DNA of 64,000 nucleotides from Bordetella sp. FB-8 (lineage in GTDB: Bacteria; Pseudomonadota; Gammaproteobacteria; Burkholderiales; Burkholderiaceae_B): contig NZ_KB907784.1 in the NCBI RefSeq assembly GCF_000382185.1, positions 2,427,633 to 2,491,632 on the forward strand. The letters are read 5' to 3'. This document shows, piece by piece, positions 45,621-55,174 of this stretch. The stretch's first letter is position 1. The number at the start of each line of letters is the position of its first letter. The notes below the pieces were generated by a model, which was not told where the DNA came from, made no database searches, and saw nothing but the letters and a program-made list of their open reading frames with translations. The translations under genes were made by a program, and so were the position numbers.

Positions 45621-48600
45621 ATGTCCGAAGTTCCACGTCCGTCCGTGCGTTCGCCGCGCCGCGCCCAGGAGCCGCGCTCCGAACGCCCCATTCCCGCGAT
45701 CACCTATCCCGAAGACCTGCCCGTCAGTGGTCGGCGCGAAGAGATCGCGCGCGCCGTCGCGGCGAACCAGGTGGTGATCGTCTGCGGCGAAACCGGCTCG
45801 GGCAAGACCACGCAGTTGCCCAAGATCTGCCTGGAACTGGGCCGTGGCCGGCGCCACATGATCGGCCATACCCAGCCGCGCCGCCTGGCCGCGACGTCCG
45901 TGGCCAAGCGCATCGCCCAGGAACTGAACACGCCCTTGGGCGAGGTGGTCGGCTACCAGGTGCGCTTTAACGACAGCACCGGCCCGACAGCGTCGATCAA
46001 ACTGATGACCGACGGCATCCTGCTGGCCGAGTCGCAACGCGACCCGCTGCTCAAACGCTACGACACGCTCATCATCGACGAGGCGCACGAGCGCAGCCTG
46101 AACATCGATTTCCTGCTCGGATATCTGAAGCAGCTGCTGCCGCGCAGGCCGGATCTGAAGCTCATCATCACCTCGGCCACTATCGACGCCGAGCGCTTCG
46201 CCTCGCACTTTGCCGCCGAATCCGGAAAGCCCGCGCCGGTGATCGAAGTGTCGGGCCGGCTGTATCCGGTGGAGTTGCGCTACCGGCCGGTGCAGCAGCC
46301 CTTGTCCGACGACGAGGCTGCGGCGCCGCGACGCAAGGGCTCCAGCAATGAGCGCCTGTCCGGCGACGAAGAGCGCGACCTGATCGATGCCATCGTCGAC
46401 GCCGTGGACGAATGCGCGCGTCACGGTCCGGGCGACGTGTTGGTGTTTTTGCCTGGCGAACGTGAGATCCGCGAGTCGGCCGAGGCGCTGCGCAAGCATC
46501 ATCCCGCGGGCACCGAGATCCTGCCGCTTTACGCCCGCCTGTCGCAGGCCGAGCAGGAGCAGATATTTCATCCCAGGGGCAATTCGCGGCGCGTGGTGCT
46601 CTCGACCAACGTGGCCGAAACCTCGCTCACCGTGCCGGGCATCCGCTTTGTGATCGACAGCGGTCTGGCCCGCATCAAACGCTACTCCTGGCGCAACAAA
46701 GTCGAACAGTTGCGCATCGAGTCCATCAGCCGCGCCTCGGCCAATCAGCGCGCTGGCCGGTGCGGCCGCCTGGGGCCGGGCGTTTGCATCCGTCTGTATG
46801 ACGAAACCGACTTCAATGCCCGAGCAGCGTTTACCGATCCGGAGGTGCTGCGTTCTTCGTTGGCCTCGGTGATCCTGCGCATGAAGTCGCTGGGGCTGGA
46901 CGAAATCGAGCGCTTTCCCTTCGTGGAGGCGCCGCCGGGGCGCGCGGTGGCCGACGGCTATCACCTGCTGCTGGAACTGGGTGCGATTGCGCTCGCCGCG
47001 CCGTCCCAAGGGCCCAATCCCCCTCGGGGGGGCGGCACTTCTCTGGCGCGGGCCGATGACGACGACTCAGGCGACAGCACGCGCACTGGCGCAGCCTACG
47101 CGTTGACGCATATCGGTCGCGAGCTGGCCAAGCTGCCGGTGGACCCGCGCATAGGCCGCATGGTGCTGGCCGCGCGCGAACAGCAGTGCCTGGCCGAGAT
47201 GCTCGTCATCGCCTCGGCCCTGTCGGTGCAGGATCCGCGTGACCGTCCCATGGCCCAGCGCGAAGCCGCCGAAGCCGCGCACGCCAAATTCAACGACGAC
47301 AAGTCCGAGTTCGTCGGTTTTCTCAAGCTGTGGCGCTGGTACGGTGAGCAGGTCAAGCACAAACAGTCGCAGCGCAAGCTGGTGGGCGAGCTGCGGCAGA
47401 GCTTGCTGTCGCCCATCCGGCTGCGGGAATGGCACGACGTGCACACGCAGTTGGCCGCACTGGTGGGTGAGCAGGGCTGGCGCGTGAACACGGTCGAGGC
47501 CACTTACGAACAACTGCACTTGGCGCTGCTTTCCGGTCTCTTGGGCAACATCGGTTTCAAGAGCGACGAAGGGGGGCATTACCAAGGCGCGCGCGAAATC
47601 CGCTTTCACATTCATCCCGGCTCAAACCTGCAAAAGAAGGCCGGAAAATGGATCATGGCCGCCGAGCTGGTCGAGACCACGCGCCTGTACGCGCGCTGCG
47701 TGGCCCGCATCGACCCCACGTGGATCGAGCGCGTGGGCGGCCATCTGCTGCGCCGCAACTTGTCCGACCCGCGCTGGGAAAAAAAAGCCGGCCAGGTCGT
47801 GGCCAATGAACGCGCCACTTTGTACGGCTTGCAGATCTATCACGGCCGGCGCGTGCACTACGGCCGCATCAACCCCGAGCATGCGCGCGAACTCTTTATC
47901 CGCGAGGCCCTGGTCCCGGGCGAGATCGACACCAAGCTGCCCTTCGTTGCGCACAATCGCAAGCTCATCGCCGGCATCGAAAAGCTCGAGCACCAGTCGC
48001 GCCGGCCCGACATTCTGGTCGACGACGAGCTCATCCACGCCTTCTACGATCAGCATCTGCCCGCAGGCATTTCGCAGACCACCGCGCTGGAAAAGTGGGT
48101 GCAGGGGCTGGACAAGACGGCTACCGACAAACTGCTGCTCACGCGCGAGGCGCTCATGCGCCATGAGGCGGCAGGCATCACCACCGAGGTTTTTCCCAAA
48201 AAGGTCGAGTGGCAGGGGGTGTCCATGGCGCTGGACTACCACTTCGAACCCGGCTCGACCAAGGACGGCGTGACGCTCTCGATACCTCTGTACGCGCTCA
48301 ACCAGATCGATGCGCAGCGTTGCGATTGGCTGGTTCCCGGCATGCTCAAGGAAAAGGTGCATCTGCTGCTGAAGTCGCTGCCGCAGAAGCTGCGTCGCCA
48401 TTGTGTGCCGCTTCCCGACTATGCCGCGGGTTTCTACGACCGCTGGTTCGAGAAATTGGGCGATCCGCGGGAGAGCCTGATCGATGCTGTCATTGCCGAT
48501 ATGTGGCGCCAGGTTCAGGTGCGTCCGGCCACGGGCGACTTCAAGCTCGAAACCCTGCCCGCACATCTATTCATGAATTTTCGCGTGATCGACGAACACG

Positions 48601-49568
48601 GCCGCATGCTGGCCGCAGGGCGCAACCTGGCCCAGCTCAAGGCCGAACTCGGGCGCCAGGCGCAGGCCAACTTCCAGCAGTTGGCCGCGCGCGATACCGA
48701 GGTGGCTCAGGCCCTGGCGCACGAAAAGCTGACATCCTGGTCCTTCGGCCCCTTGCCCGAGATCATGGAGATCAAGCGCGGCGGGCAATCGGTCATCGGC
48801 TATCCGGCCCTGGTGGACAAGGGGGCGCACAGCGACCTGGACGTCTACGACGATCCCGACGAGGCGCGCAGGCACCATCGCGCGGGCCTGCTCAAGCTGT
48901 TCCGGCTGGGCCTGCGAGATCAAGTGAAATTTCTGGAAAAAAACCTCGCCGATCTCACCAAGATGAGCATGCTCTATATGCCCCTGGGCACGCAGGAAGA
49001 GCTGCGCGACCAGATCATCGACTGCGCCCTGGGCCAGGCATGCCTGGCCGAACCCTGGCCCGCCAACGAACAGCAATTCGAGTCCCGCCGCAACGAAGGC
49101 AAGGGCAGGCTGGGCCTGCTGGCGCAGGAAGCGGCGCGCCTGGCCGGCAGCATATTGATCGAGTACGGCGCCCTGCAGCGCAAGCTGCCTCAGGCCAAGC
49201 CGCACCCGGCCGCGTATGCCGACCTGCAGCAGCAGCAGGGGGTACTGATGCCCAAGTGGTTCATACGCGACATGCCGCATGCCCAGCTGGCGCATTATCC
49301 GCGCTACCTGAAGGCTGCCGTTGCGCGCATCGACAAGCTGCGCGCGGACCCGGAGCGGGACGCCAAACTGATGGGAGAAATGGCGCCCTTATTGACGCAA
49401 TATCAGCGCGCCCGCTCCGCCCTGAAGGGCGCGCCCGACCCGGCGCTGGACGAATTTCGCTGGCTGCTGCAAGAGCTGCGCGTGGCCTTGTTCGCGCAGG
49501 AGCTGCGCACGCCCATGCCGGTATCGGTCAAGCGGCTGATGAAGGCGTGGGAGGCGCTGCGGCGCTGA
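45621..49568 (+). CDS. hrpA: ATP-dependent RNA helicase HrpA, with an in-frame low-complexity insert
   Basis: A DEAH-box helicase of about 1315 residues. Motifs: GETGSGKTTQLPKI (I), HTQPRRLAA (Ia), IDEAHERSLN (II), TSATIDAERF (III), STNVAETSLTVPGI (V) and QRAGRCGRLG (VI), followed by the HA2/OB and the long HrpA-specific C-terminal domain (DUF3418). Between LLLELGAIALA and YALTHIGRELAKL lies an insertion of about 35 residues rich in Pro/Gly and Asp/Ser (PSQGPNPPRGGGTS, then DDDDSGDS) from repeat-like DNA at 46996-47090. The start at 45621 (MSEVPRPS) is preferred; an in-frame ATG at 45591 overlaps a TATAAT sequence that may be the promoter -10 box. HrpA helps rescue collided ribosomes in E. 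coli. Confidence 0.93.
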   Translation: MSEVPRPSVRSPRRAQEPRSERPIPAITYPEDLPVSGRREEIARAVAANQVVIVCGETGSGKTTQLPKICLELGRGRRHMIGHTQPRRLAATSVAKRIAQELNTPLGEVVGYQVRFNDSTGPTASIKLMTDGILLAESQRDPLLKRYDTLIIDEAHERSLNIDFLLGYLKQLLPRRPDLKLIITSATIDAERFASHFAAESGKPAPVIEVSGRLYPVELRYRPVQQPLSDDEAAAPRRKGSSNERLSGDEERDLIDAIVDAVDECARHGPGDVLVFLPGEREIRESAEALRKHHPAGTEILPLYARLSQAEQEQIFHPRGNSRRVVLSTNVAETSLTVPGIRFVIDSGLARIKRYSWRNKVEQLRIESISRASANQRAGRCGRLGPGVCIRLYDETDFNARAAFTDPEVLRSSLASVILRMKSLGLDEIERFPFVEAPPGRAVADGYHLLLELGAIALAAPSQGPNPPRGGGTSLARADDDDSGDSTRTGAAYALTHIGRELAKLPVDPRIGRMVLAAREQQCLAEMLVIASALSVQDPRDRPMAQREAAEAAHAKFNDDKSEFVGFLKLWRWYGEQVKHKQSQRKLVGELRQSLLSPIRLREWHDVHTQLAALVGEQGWRVNTVEATYEQLHLALLSGLLGNIGFKSDEGGHYQGAREIRFHIHPGSNLQKKAGKWIMAAELVETTRLYARCVARIDPTWIERVGGHLLRRNLSDPRWEKKAGQVVANERATLYGLQIYHGRRVHYGRINPEHARELFIREALVPGEIDTKLPFVAHNRKLIAGIEKLEHQSRRPDILVDDELIHAFYDQHLPAGISQTTALEKWVQGLDKTATDKLLLTREALMRHEAAGITTEVFPKKVEWQGVSMALDYHFEPGSTKDGVTLSIPLYALNQIDAQRCDWLVPGMLKEKVHLLLKSLPQKLRRHCVPLPDYAAGFYDRWFEKLGDPRESLIDAVIADMWRQVQVRPATGDFKLETLPAHLFMNFRVIDEHGRMLAAGRNLAQLKAELGRQAQANFQQLAARDTEVAQALAHEKLTSWSFGPLPEIMEIKRGGQSVIGYPALVDKGAHSDLDVYDDPDEARRHHRAGLLKLFRLGLRDQVKFLEKNLADLTKMSMLYMPLGTQEELRDQIIDCALGQACLAEPWPANEQQFESRRNEGKGRLGLLAQEAARLAGSILIEYGALQRKLPQAKPHPAAYADLQQQQGVLMPKWFIRDMPHAQLAHYPRYLKAAVARIDKLRADPERDAKLMGEMAPLLTQYQRARSALKGAPDPALDEFRWLLQELRVALFAQELRTPMPVSVKRLMKAWEALRR

Positions 49569-49590
49569 GGTCGAACCGCGAACGCCGTTT

Positions 49591-49845
49591 TCAATGCGGG
49601 CGATGATTGCGCAGAAGTTGTGCCAGGTCGTCCTCACGCATGCCCAGAATGTGCGCCACCGATCGAGTCACATCGGCGCTCAGTTCAGCCAGCGTCTTGG
49701 TCCGGGTTGGATTTTCCTGAACGGCTTGACTCATAAAATGCCAGACCATGGCGCGCGCTTTTGTCGCCTCCGCGGCTTGGTCGATCAGACTGTCCTTTGC
49801 GCAAGGAATATTCTTGCGGCCAAGCAAATTGCGCATACTCGCCAT
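49591..49845 (-). CDS. Small conserved-looking hypothetical protein, divergent from an XRE regulator
   Basis: An 84-residue polar protein starting MASMRNLLGRKN and continuing with helices (SLIDQAAEATKARAMVWHFMSQAV, TLAELSADVTRSVAHILGM). The end is RNHRPH. GCGGGAA lies ahead of the ATG, and amphipathic helices and codon use are consistent with a real gene. No family was recognised. It is divergent from the HTH regulator at 49958 across a short AT-rich gap with a palindrome, which suggests shared regulation. It could have arisen from a longer protein, since the frame is open further upstream through the regulator's antisense. Confidence 0.55.
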   Translation of the reverse strand: MASMRNLLGRKNIPCAKDSLIDQAAEATKARAMVWHFMSQAVQENPTRTKTLAELSADVTRSVAHILGMREDDLAQLLRNHRPH

Positions 49846-49908
49846 GATCGAGTTCCCGCCTTTTCCGATTTTGGGTGGAGTAAGTATTAAACCGGTTGGT
49901 TGATTGAA

Positions 49909-49924
49909 TAAACTATATGGTTTA
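49909..49924. promoter_or_regulatory. Candidate operator palindrome in the divergent intergenic region
   Basis: TAAACTATATGGTTTA is a 16-bp near-perfect palindrome (14 of 16 positions symmetrical). A second TAAACC at 49888 faces the GGTTTA arm. The stretch 49885-49932 is unusually AT-rich. It lies between the small protein gene and the XRE regulator gene, where an autoregulatory operator would be expected. Confidence 0.5.
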
Positions 49925-49957
49925 CAAAAATCAGACCAATGCCTTGACACTTCGCCC

Positions 49958-50374
49958 ATGCGATCCATGGACGAAAAGCAGGAGTTTGCTAAGCGCCTTA
50001 AGAAGGCGCTCAAGCTCGGCCCAAAGAAAATCGAGACGCCGTCCGAATTAGCTGCCCAGTTTGATTTGCTCGGCAAGCCTGTCACGGCGCAAGCGGCGCA
50101 GAAGTGGCTGGCGGGAACCGCCGCACCCACGCCCGATAAAATTTCCGCCTTGGCCAAGTGGTTGGATGTTTCCGAGAAATGGCTACGCTTTGGCATCACG
50201 GACGAAATCCGTCCGCAGCGTCGTCCCGCAGCCATGCGCGAGCCGCATCAGCCTTCGGCGGCCGAGTGGGCGTTCCTGGAACGCATGCGCCGCATGCCCG
50301 AGACGCGCCGCAAGCTGGTGGAAGACCTGGTGGAGCAGTTTTCCCTGGATACGGAGGTCTGGAAACGGCCTTGA
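49958..50374 (+). CDS. XRE-type helix-turn-helix transcriptional regulator
   Basis: A 138-residue DNA-binding protein. The HTH is SELAAQFDLLGKPVTAQAAQKWLAG with the following TPDKISALAKWLDVSEKWLRFG, a pattern seen in lambda-repressor-like phage and IS-associated regulators. The C-terminal part (WAFLERMRRMPETRRKLVEDLVEQF) looks like a dimerisation helix. ATG at 49958 is followed by a second ATG at 49967; a TTG at 49904 would extend it into the palindrome and is less likely. It probably controls the divergent small gene or itself. Confidence 0.85.
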   Translation: MRSMDEKQEFAKRLKKALKLGPKKIETPSELAAQFDLLGKPVTAQAAQKWLAGTAAPTPDKISALAKWLDVSEKWLRFGITDEIRPQRRPAAMREPHQPSAAEWAFLERMRRMPETRRKLVEDLVEQFSLDTEVWKRP

Positions 50375-50383
50375 TACAAATAC

Positions 50384-50422
50384 AAAAAATGCCCGCCAGT
50401 TTGAAATTGGCGGGTATTTTTT
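50384..50422 (+). terminator. Rho-independent terminator of the XRE regulator
   Basis: An 11-bp stem GCCCGCCAGT / ATTGGCGGGT region (50390-50415) with TTGAA loop, flanked by AAAAAA before and ATTTTTT after. It may also serve the convergent lpxO gene. Confidence 0.8.
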
Positions 50423-50445
50423 GTGCCGTCGAAAGTGACGGCAGG

Positions 50446-51345
50446 CTAGAGCTTGATGAAGGCCACGATGACCAGGAGAATGAGAAGATATTTCGTGGCT
50501 TTGTAGGCCGTGCGGTTCCAGGCCTTGAATGCCTTGCGCTTCTGCTCGAACAGCCAATGGTAGTGCGTCAGCTTGTTCACGAACCCGGTCTGGTCGTTGG
50601 CGTCGTTGGGCGAGCTGGCCGCCGACATGAACACTTTGCTGAACCAGTGGTTGAATGCATCGGCCCAGCGCCACTTCAGAGGCCGTTCGATGTCGCAGAA
50701 CAAGATGATGCGGTTGCGCTGGGTGGTGTTGTGGGCCTCGTGGATATAGGTTTCGTCGAACACCACTGACTGGCCGTCGCGCCAGCTGTAGCGTTCGCCG
50801 TCGACCTCGATGTAGCAGCCGTCGTCGTTGGGCGTGGCCAGCCCCAGGTGATAGCGCAGCGAGCCCGAATACGGGTCGCGGTGCTTGTTCAACTGGCCCC
50901 CGGCAGGCAGCTCGGCGAACATGGCGGCTTTCACGCTGGGCAGGGCACTGAGAAGAGCCACCGTCTTGGGACAGAGCTGCTCGGCCGACGGGTGGCGCGC
51001 GTCATACCACTTCAGGTAGAAGCGCTTCCATCCGTATTTGAAGAACGAGTTGAAGCCGATGTCATTGTTCTTCTCGGCGGCCTTGATGTGGCGCAGTTCG
51101 GCCATCTGCAGCGCTTCGTCGCGGATGATCTCCCAGTTGTCTTCCAACGCCTTCAGTTCGGGAAATTCGCGGCTGGTCAGGTAAGGCGTGGTGGGTACGC
51201 GCGAGGCCAGCACCATGAAGGCATTGACCGGCGCCAAGATCACCGAGTAGTCGAGCAGCGCGCGCCCGAGCGGCATCCGCACGCGGCCGCGCAAATGGGC
51301 GTACAGGATGGAGACGATCCATAGGGCGGGGATGAACCATTTCAT
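50446..51345 (-). CDS. lpxO: Lipid A hydroxylase LpxO-like (Asp/Asn beta-hydroxylase family)
   Basis: A 299-residue Fe(II)/2-oxoglutarate dioxygenase anchored by an N-terminal membrane helix (WFIPALWIVSILYAHL) and a C-terminal one (YLLILLVIVAFI). The catalytic region has LNKHRDPYSGSLRYHLGLA (HxD-type start), CYIEVDGERYSWRDGQSVVF and DETYIHEAHNTTQRNRIILF, the second His. LpxO adds a 2-OH group to a secondary acyl chain of lipid A at the inner membrane. It is divergent from dnaE. The ATG at 51345 (MKWFIP) is the first with the anchor helix. Confidence 0.92.
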   Translation of the reverse strand: MKWFIPALWIVSILYAHLRGRVRMPLGRALLDYSVILAPVNAFMVLASRVPTTPYLTSREFPELKALEDNWEIIRDEALQMAELRHIKAAEKNNDIGFNSFFKYGWKRFYLKWYDARHPSAEQLCPKTVALLSALPSVKAAMFAELPAGGQLNKHRDPYSGSLRYHLGLATPNDDGCYIEVDGERYSWRDGQSVVFDETYIHEAHNTTQRNRIILFCDIERPLKWRWADAFNHWFSKVFMSAASSPNDANDQTGFVNKLTHYHWLFEQKRKAFKAWNRTAYKATKYLLILLVIVAFIKL

Positions 51346-51428
51346 GGCATGAAGGGATACGGAATTTAACTTCTCGATTGTATAGGCATGGGGTCTTCGG
51401 TACGGTTTGCCTGGGTACAATCTCGCCT

Positions 51429-54400
51429 ATGTCAGACGCCACCGACTCCCTTCCTCCCGCTTTCGTGCATCTACGCGTGCATTCCGAGTTTTCGGTCGTC
51501 GACGGCCTGATTCGTATCCCCGACCTGGTCAAACGCGTGGTCCGGCTGGGGCAGCCCGCGGTGGCGCTCACCGACCTGTCCAATCTCTTCGGCCTGATCA
51601 AGTTCTACAAGGCGGCGCGCGGCGCCGGGGTCAAGCCGGTAGCGGGCTGCGACGTCTGGCTCGAAAACGAGGACGATCCCGACAAGCCTTTCCGCGCTCT
51701 GCTGCTGGTGCGCAACCAGCGCGGCTATCTCAATCTGTGCGAACTGCTCACGCAGGCCTATCTGCAAAACCAGTCCAAGGGCCGGGCCGAGATCCGCCGT
51801 GAATGGCTCCAGGGCAATGAGGGCCTGATCGTACTGTCCGGCGGCCGTGCGGGCGATGTGGGCCACGCGCTGGACGCCGGCAACGCCGCCGCGGCCTTGT
51901 CCCTGGCCCGCCGATGGGGCGCGATGTTCCCCGGCGCTTATTACATCGAATTGCAGCGCTCCGGCCACGACGGCGACGAAGCCTATACGCAGGCCGCCAT
52001 GCGCCTGGCAGCCCAGGCCGGCCTGCCAGTGGTCGCTACGCACCCGGTCGAGTTTCTCGCTCAGGAAGAATTCCAGGCCCACGAGGCGCGCGTCTGCATC
52101 GCCGAGGGCGAGGTGCTGGCCAACCCGCGCCGCGTGCGCCGCTTCACACAGGATCAATTCCTGCTCAGTTCCGAGGAGATGGCGCGGCGTTTCGCCGACG
52201 TGCCTTCGGCCCTGGCCAACACGATCGAGATCGCGCGCCGCTGCAATCTCACACTGACGCTGGGCAAGCCGCAACTGCCCATCTTTCCCACGCCCGAAGG
52301 CGTTTCGCTTGACGATTACCTGATCCAGTTGTCCGAGGAGGGCCTGCAAAAGCGCCTGGCCTTCCTCTTTCCCGACGAAGCCGAGCGGGCTGGCAAGCGC
52401 GAAATGTACTACGAGCGCCTGCGCTGGGAATGCAAGATCATCATCGACATGAAGTTCCCCGGATACTTCCTGATCGTGCAGGACTTCATCAACTGGGGTA
52501 AGCAGAACGGCGTGCCGGTAGGCCCTGGCCGAGGTTCGGGCGCGGGTTCGCTGGTGGCCTACGCGTTGGGCATCACCGACCTGGATCCGATACGCTATGA
52601 CCTGCTGTTCGAGCGCTTCCTGAATCCGGAGCGGGTGTCCATGCCCGACTTTGACATCGACTTCTGCCAGGACAACCGCGAACGGGTCATCGACTACGTC
52701 AAATCCAAGTACGGCCGGGGCGCCGTCAGCCAGATCGCCACCTTCGGCACTCTGGGTGCCAAGGCCGTGGTGCGCGACACCGGCCGGGTACTGGACATGT
52801 CCTATACCTTTTGCGACGGTCTTTCCAAGCTCATCCCCTTCAATCCGGCCGACCCCTGGACGCTGGAACGCGCGCTCAAGGACGAACCTGCGTTCAAGGA
52901 ACGCTACGAGCAGGAGGAAGAGGTGCGCGGACTGGTCGACCTGGCCCGTCCGCTCGAAGGCCTGACGCGCAATATCGGCATGCACGCAGGCGGCGTGCTG
53001 ATCGCGCCGGGCAAGCTCACCGACTTCTGCCCGCTTTACTGTCAACCAGGCCAGGAGCACAGCGCCGTCTCGCAGTTCGACAAGGACGACGTCGAAGCCG
53101 CTGGCCTGGTCAAGTTCGACTTTCTGGGACTGCGCAACCTCACCATCCTGGACTGGGCGGTGCGTTATGTGCGCCAGTTCAACGAGAGCCAGCGCGACTT
53201 CGACATCATGGCGCTGGCGCTGGACGATCCGGCCGCCTACAAGGTGCTGTGCGACGCCAACACCACCGCGGTATTCCAGTTGGAAGGCCGTGGCATGAAG
53301 GAGTTGCTCAAGAAGCTCAAGCCCAACACCTTCGAAGACATCATCGCCGTGCTGGCCTTATACCGTCCGGGTCCGCTCGAATCGGGCATGGTCGATGACT
53401 TTGTCAACCGCAAGCACGGCCGCGCCGAGGTGGATTACTTCCACCCGGACCTGGAGAGCACCCTCAAAAGCACCTACGGGGTCATCGTCTACCAGGAACA
53501 GGTGATGCTGATCTCGCAGATTGTCGGCGGCTATTCGCTGGGCGGCGCCGACCTGCTGCGCCGGGCCATGGGCAAGAAAAAGCCCGAGGAAATGGCCAAG
53601 GAGCGCGTCAAGTTCGAAGCGGGCGCCAAGAACAAGGGCCACGATCCCAACCTGGCGGTCAAGCTCTTTGATCTGATGGAGAAATTCGCTGGCTACGGCT
53701 TCAACAAGTCGCACTCGGCAGCCTATGCGCTCATTGCCTACCAGACTGCCTGGCTCAAGGCCTATCATCCTGCCGAGTTCATGGCCGCCACGCTGTCCTC
53801 CGACATGGACGACACTGACAAGGTGCAGATCTTCGTGCGCGATGCGCAGGCCAATGGTGTCCAAGTGCTGCCTCCGGACATCAACGCGTCGGGCTACCGC
53901 TTCGAGCCGGTGCATGACGCGCAGAACAAGCTTGGCAAGCCGCCGCGCACCATGCGCTACGGCCTGGGCGCCGTCAAGGGCACGGGGCAGGGGGCGGTCG
54001 AGGAAATTGTGCGCTCACGCAAGCAAGATGGGCCTTTCTCCAGTCTGGCCGATTTCTGCCGCCGCATCGACAAGCATACGGTCAACCGCCGCACGATCGA
54101 AGCCCTGATCCGTGCTGGCGCCTTCGATTCCATCGAGTCCAACCGCGCCGCGTTGCTGGCATCGGTGGGCACGGCAATGGAGGCGGCCGAGCAGGCCGCG
54201 CGCAGCGCCAACCAGGTTTCGCTCTTTGGCGACGACAGTGGCGACGTGGTGGCCGAAGAACTTTCCAAGGTGCTCCCCTGGGACTTGCGCGCCAAACTTA
54301 CGGAGGAAAAGGCGGCACTGGGCTATTACTTCAGCGGCCACCTCTTCGACCATTGGCGCGACGAGGTGCGCCGCATCGTGCCCATGCCACTGGCTCGCAT

Positions 54401-54926
54401 CGAACCGCAGCGCGAACTTCAATGGATGTGCGGGGTGCTCGCCGCCGTGCGCGTCATGATGACCCGCCGAGGCAAAATGGTGTTCGCCACGCTGGACGAC
54501 GGCTCTGCCCAGGTCGAAATCTCCATCTTCAACGAACTCTACGAGAAGCACCGCAACCGCCTGAACGTGGACCAACTGCTGGTCATCCGCGGCAAGATCA
54601 GCAACGACGACTATTCCGGCGGCATGCGCATCGTGGCCGACGAACTCTACGACCTTCAATTGGCGCGCGAAGCGCGCGCGCGCGCCTTGCGGGTGCGCCT
54701 GAACGGCCAGGCCGATGCGGTCAAGCTGCGCCTGATGCTCAATCCTTTCCGCGCCGAACCCGAGAACGGCATACCCGGCGTGCCAGTGGACATCGTCTAT
54801 CGCAGCAAGGCAGGCTTCGAATGCACCATGCGCCTGAGCGAAGACTGGCGCGTGCGCATGGCCGACACTTTGCTGGAAAATCTGGCGGACTGGACCAAGC
54901 CGGACGGCATCGAGGTGACATATTGA
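51429..54926 (+). CDS. dnaE: DNA polymerase III alpha subunit
   Basis: A 1165-residue DnaE, the replicative polymerase catalytic subunit. The N-terminal PHP domain starts VHLRVHSEFSVVDGLI. Catalytic Asp residues lie in MPDFDIDFCQDNRERVIDYV (near residue 405). QFDKDDVEAAGLVKFDFLGL, MLISQIVGGYSLGGADLLRRAM and FAGYGFNKSHSAAYALIAYQ are hallmarks. The C-terminal OB-fold and tau-binding region ends at GIEVTY. The ATG at 51429 follows CTCGCCT without a strong ribosome site. It is probably the last gene of its transcript. Confidence 0.97.
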   Translation: MSDATDSLPPAFVHLRVHSEFSVVDGLIRIPDLVKRVVRLGQPAVALTDLSNLFGLIKFYKAARGAGVKPVAGCDVWLENEDDPDKPFRALLLVRNQRGYLNLCELLTQAYLQNQSKGRAEIRREWLQGNEGLIVLSGGRAGDVGHALDAGNAAAALSLARRWGAMFPGAYYIELQRSGHDGDEAYTQAAMRLAAQAGLPVVATHPVEFLAQEEFQAHEARVCIAEGEVLANPRRVRRFTQDQFLLSSEEMARRFADVPSALANTIEIARRCNLTLTLGKPQLPIFPTPEGVSLDDYLIQLSEEGLQKRLAFLFPDEAERAGKREMYYERLRWECKIIIDMKFPGYFLIVQDFINWGKQNGVPVGPGRGSGAGSLVAYALGITDLDPIRYDLLFERFLNPERVSMPDFDIDFCQDNRERVIDYVKSKYGRGAVSQIATFGTLGAKAVVRDTGRVLDMSYTFCDGLSKLIPFNPADPWTLERALKDEPAFKERYEQEEEVRGLVDLARPLEGLTRNIGMHAGGVLIAPGKLTDFCPLYCQPGQEHSAVSQFDKDDVEAAGLVKFDFLGLRNLTILDWAVRYVRQFNESQRDFDIMALALDDPAAYKVLCDANTTAVFQLEGRGMKELLKKLKPNTFEDIIAVLALYRPGPLESGMVDDFVNRKHGRAEVDYFHPDLESTLKSTYGVIVYQEQVMLISQIVGGYSLGGADLLRRAMGKKKPEEMAKERVKFEAGAKNKGHDPNLAVKLFDLMEKFAGYGFNKSHSAAYALIAYQTAWLKAYHPAEFMAATLSSDMDDTDKVQIFVRDAQANGVQVLPPDINASGYRFEPVHDAQNKLGKPPRTMRYGLGAVKGTGQGAVEEIVRSRKQDGPFSSLADFCRRIDKHTVNRRTIEALIRAGAFDSIESNRAALLASVGTAMEAAEQAARSANQVSLFGDDSGDVVAEELSKVLPWDLRAKLTEEKAALGYYFSGHLFDHWRDEVRRIVPMPLARIEPQRELQWMCGVLAAVRVMMTRRGKMVFATLDDGSAQVEISIFNELYEKHRNRLNVDQLLVIRGKISNDDYSGGMRIVADELYDLQLAREARARALRVRLNGQADAVKLRLMLNPFRAEPENGIPGVPVDIVYRSKAGFECTMRLSEDWRVRMADTLLENLADWTKPDGIEVTY

Positions 54927-55034
54927 TCCAGGCAGGGCAAGCAGGCCGCATGCCTGCATAGGCCTGCATCGAACTTTCTGCGCCCGGGTTGCCCCTATTT
55001 GCTGGGCATGAGAAGCAATGAAAGAGAAGTCGCT

Positions 55035-55124
55035 ATGTCTTTGAGATGGGTCATCCTGGTTGCGTTGCTGCAGCTCATGCAGGCATATTTTTTCATGCGG
55101 GTCGTTTTTCTGCCGCCGGCTTGA
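55035..55124 (+). CDS. Possible very small membrane protein
   Basis: A 29-codon frame, MSLRWVILVALLQLMQAYFF and then MRVVFLPPA, forms one hydrophobic helix with a Pro end, as seen in many small membrane proteins. AGAGAAG lies about 8 bp upstream. An in-frame ATG at 55008 would add nine polar residues. No relatives can be checked here, and a chance ORF is quite possible. It lies 108 bp after dnaE. Confidence 0.3.
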   Translation: MSLRWVILVALLQLMQAYFFMRVVFLPPA

Positions 55125-55174
55125 TCAATGGCGGCGCGCCGGGCTAGTTTCAGATCGGTATTCTTGATCTTTCA

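Noticed and set aside
45285..47009. 574-codon minus-strand frame over argA-hrpA
   Set aside because: It is antisense to the helicase motifs of hrpA and in another frame from argA.
54927..54970. GCAGGCC ... GGCCTGC hairpin after dnaE as a terminator
   Set aside because: No T run follows, and the pairing is short; listed only as part of the gap description.
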